Of a stretch of DNA of 64,000 nucleotides, positions 16,131 through 23,222 are shown piece after piece. The stretch's first letter is position 1. Every line of letters starts with the position of its first letter. Position numbers and translations under genes: made by a program. Source of the DNA: Mesorhizobium sp. M1E.F.Ca.ET.045.02.1.1 (GTDB lineage: Bacteria; Pseudomonadota; Alphaproteobacteria; Rhizobiales; Rhizobiaceae); the NCBI RefSeq assembly GCF_003952485.1, contig NZ_CP034447.1:2866501-2930500 (forward strand), given 5' to 3'. The notes beneath the pieces are model-generated. The model searched no databases. It had not been told where the DNA came from and saw only the letters and a list, made by a program, of their open reading frames with translations.

Positions 16131-16745
16131 TCAGCCGCCATACTTTTCCAGGAAAGCCTCGGCCTCCAACTCGCGAAAATCGTCGAGCGCGGCGCGCAGC
16201 CGGGCATGGTCCCAATCCCACCAGGCGAGCGCCTGGTAGCGCTCGGCGGTGCGGCGGTCGAAACGCTCGCGGATCGGTTTTGCCGGCACGCCGGCGACGA
16301 TCGTGTAGGGCGCGACATCCTTCGACACCACGGCACCGGCGCCGACCGCCGCGCCATCGCCGACGGTCACGCCGGGCAGCACGGTCGAGCCATGGCCGAG
16401 CCAGGTGTCGTGGCCGATGGTGACGCGCTTGGCGCGGCGCTGGGCAAAGAACTCGCTCTCATGCTCGGCGTCGTCCCAATAGTCCGAGGCACGGTAGGTG
16501 AAGTGGTGCAGCGTCGGCCGCCAAGTCGGATGATTGGTGGCGTTGAGGCGAACGCTTGCCGCGATGTTCGAAAACTTGCCGATGGTTGCGCACCAGACAG
16601 CGCAGTCCTGCATCATGTAGGAGTAGTCGCCGAGCTCGCTTTCAGAGACACGGCTGCGCTCGGCGATCTCGGTCCAGCGGCCGAGCTTCGAGTTCTCGAC
16701 TTGCGCCGTCTCGTGGACCAGCGGCGTCTCCGAAAGCTTTCTCAT
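16131..16745 (-). CDS. Hexapeptide-repeat (left-handed beta-helix) acyltransferase of the phosphonate locus
   Basis: 204-residue left-handed beta-helix transferase. Hexapeptide repeats are seen at KLGRWTEIAERSRVS and again at VTIGHDTWLGHGSTVLPGV and VGDGAAVGAGAVVSKDVAPYTIVAGVPAKPI. The central insertion FTYRASDYWDDAEHESEF is characteristic of the phosphonate-metabolism transferases found in C-P lyase operons. The acceptor is unknown; aminoalkylphosphonate acetylation is possible by analogy with PhnO, which is unrelated in fold. The ATG overlaps the phnL stop by 4 bp (ATGA), so it is translationally coupled to phnL. Confidence 0.88.
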   Translation of the reverse strand: MRKLSETPLVHETAQVENSKLGRWTEIAERSRVSESELGDYSYMMQDCAVWCATIGKFSNIAASVRLNATNHPTWRPTLHHFTYRASDYWDDAEHESEFFAQRRAKRVTIGHDTWLGHGSTVLPGVTVGDGAAVGAGAVVSKDVAPYTIVAGVPAKPIRERFDRRTAERYQALAWWDWDHARLRAALDDFRELEAEAFLEKYGG

Positions 16746-17449
16746 GCGGCGATCTTTCCGGCGGCGAAGGCGGTGACGTCGATGACGCGGTCGGCCACCG
16801 CGTCGCGCACATCCAGGTCGTGGAAGATGCCGAGCAGGGCGACGCCCGCCGCCTTCTTGGCGGCGACGAGTTCGACCACGACGTCGCGGTTTTTGGCGTC
16901 GAGCGAAGCTGTCGGCTCGTCGAGCAGCAGGATAGGATGCTCGGTGATGAAGCCGCGCGCGATGTTGACGCGCTGCTGCTCGCCACCGGAGAAGGTCGCC
17001 GGCGGCAGCGCCCAGAGTTTTTCCGGGAGGTTGAGCTGCGCCAACAGGAAACGAGCCTTCGCCCGCGCGCCTTCCCTGTCCTCACCGCGCTCGACCAGCG
17101 GCTCGGCGACGACATCGAGCGCCGAGACGCGCGGCACGGTGCGCAGGAACTGGCTGACATAGCCGATGGTGTGGCGGCGCACGGCAAGCACGGTGCGCGG
17201 ACTGGCGGAGGCGAGGTCGATCAGGCCGTCTCCATGCTGGACGATGATCTGGCCTTCATCGACGGCGTAATTGCCGTAGAGCATCTTCAGGATCGAGCTT
17301 TTTCCGGCGCCCGACGGGCCGCCAAGCACCGCGCATTCGCCGGCACGGATCGAGAAGGAGACGCCCGCCACCACCGGCAGCCTGACGCCGTCGCGCAGGT
17401 GCATGGTGAAGCTTTTCGCGACATCGGAAACGACGAGAGGGGTGGGCAT
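16742..17449 (-). CDS. phnL: C-P lyase complex-associated ABC protein PhnL
   Basis: 235-residue ABC-type ATPase. Walker A is GPSGAGKSS near residue 40, the Q-loop is GYVSQFLRTVPRVSALDVVAEP, the signature is FSGGEQQRVNIARG and Walker B is ILLLDEPTASLD. No membrane partner exists for this family; PhnL associates with the C-P lyase core and is needed for phosphonate breakdown. It is separated from phnK by about 175 bp that is mostly a palindromic repeat, unlike the tight spacing usual for phnK-phnL. Confidence 0.94.
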   Translation of the reverse strand: MPTPLVVSDVAKSFTMHLRDGVRLPVVAGVSFSIRAGECAVLGGPSGAGKSSILKMLYGNYAVDEGQIIVQHGDGLIDLASASPRTVLAVRRHTIGYVSQFLRTVPRVSALDVVAEPLVERGEDREGARAKARFLLAQLNLPEKLWALPPATFSGGEQQRVNIARGFITEHPILLLDEPTASLDAKNRDVVVELVAAKKAAGVALLGIFHDLDVRDAVADRVIDVTAFAAGKIAA

Positions 17450-17489
17450 TAGAAAGTGCTCCTTTCGCTGTTTGCGTGGTGGCTGAAGT

Positions 17490-17600
17490 ACCCCCGCCCG
17501 GACCTTCGGTCCGACCTCCCCACAAGGGGGAGGTAGGGCGCCGGCGCTTTACCCTCCCCTTGTGGGGAGGGTCGCTGCGAAGCAGCGGGGTGGGGGTAGG
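17490..17600. repeat. Palindromic repeat between phnK and phnL
   Basis: Inverted repeat of the same class as 18411-18530: outer blocks TACCCCCGCCC and GGGGTGGGGGTA, inner blocks ACCTCCCCACAAGGGGGAGG and ACCCTCCCCTTGTGGGGAGG. It expands an intergenic gap that is normally very short in phn operons. Confidence 0.8.
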
Positions 17601-17623
17601 TGCGGGGGAAATGTGTTCCATCA

Positions 17624-18400
17624 TCACACCTGTAAAATCGAAGACACGAGCAACTGCGTGTACGGCGCGCGCGGGTCGTCGAGCACGCGGTCGGTGAGTC
17701 CGCTTTCGACGACACGGCCATCCTTCATCACCATCATGCGCTGCGAGAGAAGCCGCGCCACGGCGAGGTCGTGGGTGACGACGATCGCCGCCAGGCCAAG
17801 GTCGGTGACCAGGCCGCGCAACAGGTCGAGCAGGCGCGCCTGCACCGAAACGTCGAGACCGCCGGTCGGCTCGTCCATGAACACCAGCCGCGGTCCGGTC
17901 ACCAGGTTGCGGGCGATCTGGAGGCGCTGGCGCATGCCGCCGGAAAAGGCGCGGGGCTCGTCGTCGATGCGGTCCTCGTCGATCTCGACGCGGGAGAGCC
18001 AGTCGACAGCGGTGGCGCGGATCCTGCCGTAGTGGCGGTCGCCCACGGCCATCAGCCGCTCGCCGACATTGGCGCCGGCCGACACCGTCATGCGCAGGCC
18101 GTCCGCCGGGTTCTGGTGGACAAAGCCCCAGTCGGTGCGCATCAGGAAGCGGCGCTCGGCCTCGCTCATGCGGTAGAGCTCGCGCCATTGGCCATCGCGC
18201 ATGCGGTAGCTTGCCGTGCCGGAAGAAGGCAACAGCCGGGTCGACAGGCAGTTGAGCAGCGTCGTCTTGCCCGAGCCGGATTCGCCGACCACCGCCAGAA
18301 CCTCGCCCGGCCAGAGGTCGAAGGAGATGTTCTCGCAGCCGACGCGCGAGCCGTAGAATTTGGAAAGTGCGGAGACGCGCAGCAGCGGTTCGTCGGTCAT
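17624..18400 (-). CDS. phnK: C-P lyase complex ABC protein PhnK
   Basis: 258-residue ABC-type ATPase that binds the PhnGHIJ core, contacting PhnJ. Walker A is GESGSGKTT, Q-loop WGFVHQNPADGLRM, signature FSGGMRQRLQIARN and Walker B LVFMDEPTGGLD, followed by TH in VVTHDLAVA. The start ATG overlaps the phnJ stop (ATGA). An AAGGAGG ribosome site (18405-18411) lies between the repeat-encoded phnJ tail and the start, so coupling has been kept despite the insertion in phnJ. Confidence 0.95.
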   Translation of the reverse strand: MTDEPLLRVSALSKFYGSRVGCENISFDLWPGEVLAVVGESGSGKTTLLNCLSTRLLPSSGTASYRMRDGQWRELYRMSEAERRFLMRTDWGFVHQNPADGLRMTVSAGANVGERLMAVGDRHYGRIRATAVDWLSRVEIDEDRIDDEPRAFSGGMRQRLQIARNLVTGPRLVFMDEPTGGLDVSVQARLLDLLRGLVTDLGLAAIVVTHDLAVARLLSQRMMVMKDGRVVESGLTDRVLDDPRAPYTQLLVSSILQV

Positions 18401-19356
18401 TCGGCCTCCTTACCCTCCCCCTTGTGGGGAGGGTCGGCGCGCAGCGCCGGGGTGAGGGTTGCGGGGGTTGTCGCCAAGTCACCCGCGCCTTCGGCGCGAC
18501 CTCCCCACAAGGGGGAGGTAGGGTCGCTGCGGCGCTTCTCGCAGTGGTCGGTGTCCGAGCAGACGAACATGTGGCCGCCATGGTCGTCGAGGATGACCTC
18601 GTCGAGATAGACGTTCTCGGCGCCGCACAGCGCGCAGGGCTGGTCGAAGGTCTGCACCTCGAACGGGTGGTCCTCGAAATCGAGGCTGACGACGTCGGTG
18701 AAGGGCGGCACCGCGTAGATGCGCTTCTCGCGGCCGGCGCCGAAGAGCTGCAAGGCCGGCGAGCGATGCATCTTCGGATTGTCGAATTTCGGGGTCGGCG
18801 ACGGGTCCATCACATAGCGGCCCTCGACCTTGACCGGATAAGCGTAGGTGGTGGCGATGCGGCCGTGCCTGGCGATGTCCTCATAGAGCTTCACATGCAT
18901 GAGGCCGTATTCCTCCAGCGCATGCATTTTTCGCGTTTCGGTCTCGCGCGGCTCGAGGAAGCGCAGCGGCTCGGGGATCGGCACCTGGAAGACCAGCACC
19001 TGGCCCGCCGTCAGCGGATGCTCCGGGATACGGTGGCGGGTCTGGATGATGGTCGCCTTCGCCGTCTCGGTGGTGACGGCGACATTGGCGACCTTCTTGA
19101 AGAAGGCACGGATCGAGACGGCGTTGGTGGTGTCGTCGGCGCCCTGGTCGATGACCTTGAGCACGTCATCCGGGCCGATGATCGAAGCGGTGACCTGCAC
19201 GCCGCCGGTGCCCCAGCCGTAAGGCATCGGCATCTCTCGCGAGGCGAAGGGCACCTGGTAGCCGGGAATGGCGATGCCTTTCAGGATGGCACGGCGGATC
19301 ATCCTTTTGGTCTGCTCGTCGAGATAGGCGAAGTTGTAGGTGGCGATGTCGGTCAT
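18397..19356 (-). CDS. phnJ: Alpha-D-ribose 1-methylphosphonate 5-phosphate C-P lyase PhnJ, with repeat-encoded tail
   Basis: About 319 residues. PhnJ is the radical-SAM enzyme that cleaves the C-P bond, giving the 1,2-cyclic phosphate of ribose 5-phosphate. The N-terminus YNFAYLDEQTKRMIRRAILK and PMPYGWGTGG are as in E. coli. The Fe-S and catalytic cysteines are in CALC, then 21 residues, C, 5 residues, C, the E. coli arrangement. After HCEKR the frame continues about 44 residues (RSDPTSPLWGG to the end) through the repeat at 18411-18530. E. coli PhnJ has 281 residues and no such tail. ATG at 19356 is chosen over a GTG at 19365 by alignment with the E. coli start. Confidence 0.95.
   Translation of the reverse strand: MTDIATYNFAYLDEQTKRMIRRAILKGIAIPGYQVPFASREMPMPYGWGTGGVQVTASIIGPDDVLKVIDQGADDTTNAVSIRAFFKKVANVAVTTETAKATIIQTRHRIPEHPLTAGQVLVFQVPIPEPLRFLEPRETETRKMHALEEYGLMHVKLYEDIARHGRIATTYAYPVKVEGRYVMDPSPTPKFDNPKMHRSPALQLFGAGREKRIYAVPPFTDVVSLDFEDHPFEVQTFDQPCALCGAENVYLDEVILDDHGGHMFVCSDTDHCEKRRSDPTSPLWGGRAEGAGDLATTPATLTPALRADPPHKGEGKEAE
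18411..18530. repeat. Palindromic repeat inside the phnJ coding region
   Basis: Inverted repeat with arms of about 21 bp: TACCCTCCCCCTTGTGGGG at the left end and CCCCACAAGGGGGAGGTA at the right end, with a second nested pair around GCGCGCAGCGCC and GGCGCGACC. It is read in frame as the last roughly 44 residues of PhnJ. It is the same class as the intergenic copies at 8081-8201 and 17490-17600. Confidence 0.85.
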
Positions 19357-19415
19357 GACGATCACGTCCGCTCTGTGCTATGGAATTGGCGCTCAAGACG
19401 CGGGAGGGCGCCCGA

Positions 19416-19610
19416 ATGGACTCTACCGGTTGGATGCATCTTGGAGTGCTTTTGCTGGTGTTCGCCGTTGTTGCCGGCTTTGCGCTGCGGAAGATGTTTC
19501 TTCCTGCGCCAAAGGAGCCTCCGCATGGCGAGACTGTTGCCGGTGCCAGTGGCTATGGTGGCGGTGGCTCGTTCGATGCCGGCAGCGGGCATTCCGGTAG
19601 CGGACAATAA
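19416..19610 (+). CDS. Possible small membrane protein encoded opposite to the phn operon
   Basis: 64-residue frame on the plus strand in the 256-bp gap between phnJ and phnI, both of which are on the minus strand. ATG at 19416 is preceded by GGGAGGG (19402-19408) at 7 nt. There is one transmembrane helix (HLGVLLLVFAVVAGFALRK, residues about 7-25), then a Pro/Lys segment and a Gly/Ser-rich tail (GGGGSFDAGSGHSGSG). The coherent ribosome site, hydrophobic helix and tail make it look coding. I do not recognise the family. It could also be a chance frame in a gap that holds the phnJ leader. Confidence 0.5.
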   Translation: MDSTGWMHLGVLLLVFAVVAGFALRKMFLPAPKEPPHGETVAGASGYGGGGSFDAGSGHSGSGQ

Positions 19611-19612
19611 AG

Positions 19613-20725
19613 TCATTCTGCCGCCTCCCTCTTCTCCTCGGCCTTGCCCTCGTTTTCCCGCGCCTCGTATTCGGCGCGCATGCGGCGGACCAGGTCAAGC
19701 TCGGCCTGGAAGTCGACATAGTGCGGCAGCTTCAGATGCTCGACGAAGCCGGTCGCCTGCACATTGTCGGAGTGCGAGATGACGAACTCCTCGTCCTGTG
19801 CGGCGGCAATCACATCCTCGCCGAGCTCGCTCGCGCGCAGCGCCCGGTCGCAGAGCGCCATCGCCATCGCCTTGCGCTCGCTCTGCCCGAAGACCAGGCC
19901 GTAGCCGCGGGTGAATTGCGGCGGCGCCTTGGCCGAACCCTTGAACTGGTTCACCATCTGGCATTCGGTGACGCGGATGGAGCCGAGCGGCACGGCGAAA
20001 GGCAGTTCCGGCACGTCGAGTTCCAACTCGACCTCGCCGATGCGGATCTCGCCGACGAAAGGATGGTTGCGGGCATAGCCGCGTTGCGTCGAATAGCCGA
20101 GCGCCAGCAAAAAGCCTTCGTCGCCGCGCGACAGCGCCTGCAGGCGGATGTCGCGCGCCATCGGGAATTGCAGCGGCTCACGGGTGATGTCGCCGGGGAT
20201 GTGGTCAAGCGGCATGTCGCCGTCGGCTTCGATCAGGCCTTCATGGGCGAGAATCGAGGAGACACGCGGCATCGCTTCGGCTTCGGCCGGACGCTGCGTG
20301 GGCGTCTCGACATCGACGCCTGCGGCAAGCTCCGGATCGAGCAGCCGGTGGGTGTAGTCGAAGGTCGGGCCGAGCACTTGGCCGCCGGGCAGGTCCTTGT
20401 AGGTGGCCGACACGCGCCGCTCGACCTGCATGGCGCCGGTGTCGGCCGGGTTGGTGTAGCCGAAGCGCGGCAGCGTCGTGCGATAGGCGCGCACCAGGAA
20501 GATTGCCTCGATCATGTCGCCGCGCGCCTGGACGACGGCTAAAGCCGCAAGCTCGCGATCGTAGAGCGAGCCTTCGCTCATCACCCGGTCGACACCGAGC
20601 GCCAACTGCTCGGCGATCTGGTCGAGGCGCAGGGCCGGCACGGAGCGGTCGCCGCGCCGGCGATCGGCAAGCAGGCGGTGCGCATTGGCAATTGCGGCTT
20701 CGCCGCCTTTCACCGCGACATACAT
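19613..20725 (-). CDS. phnI: C-P lyase core subunit PhnI
   Basis: 370 residues. PhnI, with PhnG, PhnH and PhnL, catalyses the displacement of adenine from ATP by a phosphonate to give ribose 1-phosphonate 5-triphosphate. The N-terminus MYVAVKGGEAAIANAHRLLA, the segment ALGYSTQRGYARNHPFVGEIRIGEVE and ECQMVNQFKG are typical of the family. The Glu/Lys-rich C-terminus is disordered-looking. GGAGG precedes the ATG by about 7 nt, and the start is 1 bp after the phnH stop, so the two genes are tightly coupled. Confidence 0.95.
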   Translation of the reverse strand: MYVAVKGGEAAIANAHRLLADRRRGDRSVPALRLDQIAEQLALGVDRVMSEGSLYDRELAALAVVQARGDMIEAIFLVRAYRTTLPRFGYTNPADTGAMQVERRVSATYKDLPGGQVLGPTFDYTHRLLDPELAAGVDVETPTQRPAEAEAMPRVSSILAHEGLIEADGDMPLDHIPGDITREPLQFPMARDIRLQALSRGDEGFLLALGYSTQRGYARNHPFVGEIRIGEVELELDVPELPFAVPLGSIRVTECQMVNQFKGSAKAPPQFTRGYGLVFGQSERKAMAMALCDRALRASELGEDVIAAAQDEEFVISHSDNVQATGFVEHLKLPHYVDFQAELDLVRRMRAEYEARENEGKAEEKREAAE

Positions 20726-20726
20726 G

Positions 20727-21338
20727 TCATGCCTCCATCGTCTTGATGCGGGTGGTGCGCGGCAGGCAGGCGAGGCTGCTGGGCGCCGCCAGGATGATGT
20801 CGACGCCGCGCGGGAAACGCTGATTGTTCTGCTTCCATTGCTCGACGAAATAGCGCGGCATGCCTGTCGGCGCGATCATCGCGGTCTTCTCGACGCCCGG
20901 GCCTTCGAGCAGTAGCGACGGACCGGAAGCGAGATCGTCGACCAACAGGATCAGCGTCGTCGAGCGGTCGGGATATTCCTGCGTGCCTTGCGAAAAGCCG
21001 TCGAGCGCAGCCATCTCCGCCGGGTTGGCTACCAAAGCGAAATGCGCGTCGGCCGGCGTGTTGGCCAAGGGTGCGCCGGTGTGAAAGCCGAGCCAGGCCT
21101 TGACCGCGGGCTCCGCCTGCAGCCGCGGATCGAGCCAGATCGCCGTGTCGTTGTCGCAGAGCGAAAGCGCCGCGGCTGCGGCGGTCGCCGACAGCGGCGC
21201 CGGCGGATGGGCGAGCGGCGGCAGGGCCTGAATATTGCCGGGGCGCGCCATTGCGTCCATGATGGCGCGGAACACGACCTGCGCGTTGAACACCGGATCG
21301 GCGAAGCCGCCTTCGATCGATTGCGTCGCGATATCCAT
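20727..21338 (-). CDS. phnH: C-P lyase core subunit PhnH
   Basis: 203 residues, structural and catalytic-core subunit of the PhnGHIJ complex. Family features include GGFADPVFNAQVVFRAIMDA and MARPG near the N-terminus, LCDNDTAIWLDP, and the end GVDIILAAPSSLACLPRTT. The ATG at 21338 shares a base with the phnG stop (TGATG), which fixes the start; a longer upstream frame is only a shadow of phnG. Confidence 0.95.
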   Translation of the reverse strand: MDIATQSIEGGFADPVFNAQVVFRAIMDAMARPGNIQALPPLAHPPAPLSATAAAAALSLCDNDTAIWLDPRLQAEPAVKAWLGFHTGAPLANTPADAHFALVANPAEMAALDGFSQGTQEYPDRSTTLILLVDDLASGPSLLLEGPGVEKTAMIAPTGMPRYFVEQWKQNNQRFPRGVDIILAAPSSLACLPRTTRIKTMEA

Positions 21339-21799
21339 CAGTCCTCTCCGCGCACCATGGTGAAGAAATCCACTTTCGTGGCCGCTGTCTCGACACGCCG
21401 CTTTTCGCGCGCCGCGTCGAGTGCCCCACGCAAGGGCGCGACCAGCTTGGTTTCGACCGTTTCGCGGTGGGCCGGGTCCTGCCAGAGCGCGTCGGCGATG
21501 GCCGCGAGCTTGGCTTTGCCCTTGTCGCGGCCGAGCGAATAGGAATGGCCGACCTGTCCGGTGGGCAGCCGCACGGTGGCGCGGGTGATGGTCGCCTCGC
21601 CGACATTGAACGGCGCGCCGCCGCCGCCGATCCGCCCGCGCACCGTTACCAATCCGGTTTCGGGGCCGCGCAGCAGCTCCGCCTCCGAGGGCAGGCCGGA
21701 GCCCGCCCATAGGCGCGCGATCTCATCAGGCGCTGCGTGCGCCAGCGTCGCCATCACGGTTCTCCGCTCGGCCTGCTCGCGTGCTTCCTGTCCCCGCAT
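21338..21799 (-). CDS. phnG: C-P lyase core subunit PhnG
   Basis: 153 residues, the usual PhnG length. Motifs include GLVTVRGRIGGGGAPFNVGEATITRATV and LPTGQVGHSYSLGRDKGKAKLAAIADAL, conserved in the family. ATG at 21799 is chosen because AAGGAGG lies 6 nt upstream; a longer frame would begin beyond the operator. First gene of the phnGHIJKL transcription unit, divergent from phnF, with the palindromic operator 21827-21846 in between. Its product sits at the centre of the PhnG2H2I2J2 complex. Confidence 0.95.
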   Translation of the reverse strand: MRGQEAREQAERRTVMATLAHAAPDEIARLWAGSGLPSEAELLRGPETGLVTVRGRIGGGGAPFNVGEATITRATVRLPTGQVGHSYSLGRDKGKAKLAAIADALWQDPAHRETVETKLVAPLRGALDAAREKRRVETAATKVDFFTMVRGED

Positions 21800-21826
21800 G
21801 GCTCGCCTCCTTGCATAGCGGCTAAT

Positions 21827-21846
21827 TTGTCTATTGATATAGACAA
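21827..21846. promoter_or_regulatory. Candidate PhnF operator
   Basis: TTGTCTATTGATATAGACAA: perfect 8-bp inverted arms with a 4-bp spacer, in the AT-rich gap between divergent phnG and phnF. A second, outer pair AATTTGT (21824-21830) and ACAAATT (21851-21857) surrounds it. PhnF regulators are known to bind TATAGAC-type palindromes. The site is about 28 bp before the phnG start and 93 bp before phnF. Confidence 0.7.
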
Positions 21847-21939
21847 CTATACAAATTATACTCATCACCTAACGAGAGTCCATGACGAGTGGATGACAAG
21901 AGGCGTAAAAGTTAGGGGGAAGGCGTTGGGGGCGGGGAA

Positions 21940-22686
21940 ATGACCGGGCTGGCAAGCAGCATCGAAAGGCGCAGCGGCGTGTCGCTGTGGCGGCAGATCG
22001 CCGACAGGATCCTGGAGGGGATCGCGAATGGCGATTTCGCCGAGAACGCGGCGCTGCCGCCCGAGGTCGCGCTGGCGGAACGCTATGGCGTCAACCGTCA
22101 CACGGTGCGCAGCGCCATTGCCGCGCTGGTGCAGGAAGGCGTGCTGAGAGCCGAGCAGGGGCGCGGCACCTTCGTGTTGTCGCGCAAGCGCCTGTCCTAT
22201 CCGATCGGCGCGCGCACGCGGTTTTCGACCGGGTTGCAAGGGCAGACGACCGAGCGCCACATCGCGCTGCTGTCGTCATCGACCGAGCCGGCCAACCGGC
22301 GCATCGCCGAAGCGCTCGGCATCGCCAGAGGGGCGGCCGTGATCCGTCTGGAAACACGCGGCGAGGCCGACGGGCATCCGGTGTCGCGCGCCTCGACCTG
22401 GTTCGATGCCAAGCGCTTCGCCGGCATCGAGGCCGCGATGGCCGAGACGGGATCGGTCACCGCCTCGCTCAAGCGCTTCGGCATCAACGACTATCTGAGG
22501 CACTCGACGGTGCTGTCGGCGCGCCACGCCGACGCCGATGATCTTGCCGATCTCGATCTGCAGCCGGGCGCCATCGTGCTGGTCACTGTCGCGGTGAACG
22601 TCACGCTCGACGGTCGGCCGATCCAGTTCGCGGAATCGCGCTTTCCGGCGGAGCGGGTGGAACTGAGGTTGTCGGCCGGCGATTAG
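21940..22686 (+). CDS. phnF: Phosphonate metabolism transcriptional regulator PhnF (GntR/HutC)
   Basis: 248 residues. GntR winged helix at residues about 12-80 (LPPEVALAERYGVNRHTVRSAIAAL as helix-turn-helix) and a C-terminal UTRA ligand domain (about 95-240) of the HutC subfamily. PhnF normally represses phn genes. It is divergent from phnG and shares an intergenic region with the TATAGAC palindrome, so autoregulation with control of phnGHIJKL is likely. Confidence 0.92.
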   Translation: MTGLASSIERRSGVSLWRQIADRILEGIANGDFAENAALPPEVALAERYGVNRHTVRSAIAALVQEGVLRAEQGRGTFVLSRKRLSYPIGARTRFSTGLQGQTTERHIALLSSSTEPANRRIAEALGIARGAAVIRLETRGEADGHPVSRASTWFDAKRFAGIEAAMAETGSVTASLKRFGINDYLRHSTVLSARHADADDLADLDLQPGAIVLVTVAVNVTLDGRPIQFAESRFPAERVELRLSAGD

Positions 22687-22727
22687 CCTCCGACGTCGTC
22701 ATCCAGGGCGATAACCTCAGAGGTCGC

Positions 22728-22903
22728 CATCCGCGGGCGGAGCGACGCGAAGCGGAGCGCAGACCCGAGGATCCATTCCGTTACCTTGATCGTAAAGTGC
22801 GGCGGAGCAGAGTTCTGGATCGTTGCAACGCGTCGACGTCACGGAATGGATCCTCGGGTCTGCGCTGCGTCGCTACGCTCCTTGCTCCGCCCGTGGATGA
22901 CGA
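22728..22903. repeat. Long inverted repeat downstream of phnF
   Basis: Core arms of 25 bp are perfectly complementary (22757-22781 and 22841-22865; inner sequence GACCCGAGGATCCATTCCG). The similarity continues imperfectly outward through GGGCGGAGC...GCTCCGCCC to CATCC/GGATG. The loop is about 60 bp. It resembles other intergenic palindromes of this replicon in size but not in sequence. Confidence 0.8.
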
Positions 22904-22919
22904 AGGGATGGGATCAGTC

Positions 22920-22980
22920 ACCTCGATAACAGCCTTGATCAGCCCCGACTTCTCATGCGTCCATCCGGCGCGGTCGCGCT
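22920..22980 (-). pseudogene. Remnant copy of the 3' end of the zinc dehydrogenase gene
   Basis: About 61 bp resembling 23231-23291, the last codons of the dehydrogenase gene, with roughly 80% identity by eye. In the dehydrogenase frame it encodes WTHEKSGLIKAVIEV, compared with WAHEKTGLIKAVIEV in the intact gene. It is on the same strand, 311 bp away, with a palindromic repeat (23016-23201) in between. It has no start or upstream part, so it is a fragment left by a partial duplication or a rearrangement. Confidence 0.75.
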
Positions 22981-23015
22981 TACCTATCAGCGGCTTGGCG
23001 TTTGAGGACCGCCTT

Positions 23016-23201
23016 CCCCCACTCCGTCTCGGCTTCGCCGAGCCACCTCTCCCCCCTCCGGAGGGAGAGGAAAGGAGCCCGCTGGCGACGGGAGAAGGAG
23101 GGAGTCTGGTTGAGGAGCGTTGGCTGCAATAGGCTCGCACCCTTCCTCTCCCCCGTCGATCGGGGGAGAGGTGGCTCGGCGAAGCCGAGACGGAGTGGGG
23201 G
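23016..23201. repeat. Long inverted repeat downstream of the zinc dehydrogenase
   Basis: The left arm begins CCCCCACTCCGTCTCGGC at 23016 and the right arm ends GCCGAGACGGAGTGGGGG at 23201. The arms are about 42 bp and almost perfectly complementary (CTCGGCTTCGCCGAG hairpins at the tips). The left arm is shared with the element at 10489-10781. It lies between the intact dehydrogenase 3' end and its remnant copy. Confidence 0.85.
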
Positions 23202-23222
23202 TCGACCTGCGCGGCGTCGTTG

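Noticed and set aside
8081..23201. Repeated palindromes considered as insertion-sequence ends or a CRISPR array
   Set aside because: No transposase is between them, no regular spacing and no spacers; they are scattered intergenic palindromes, one of them in phnJ.
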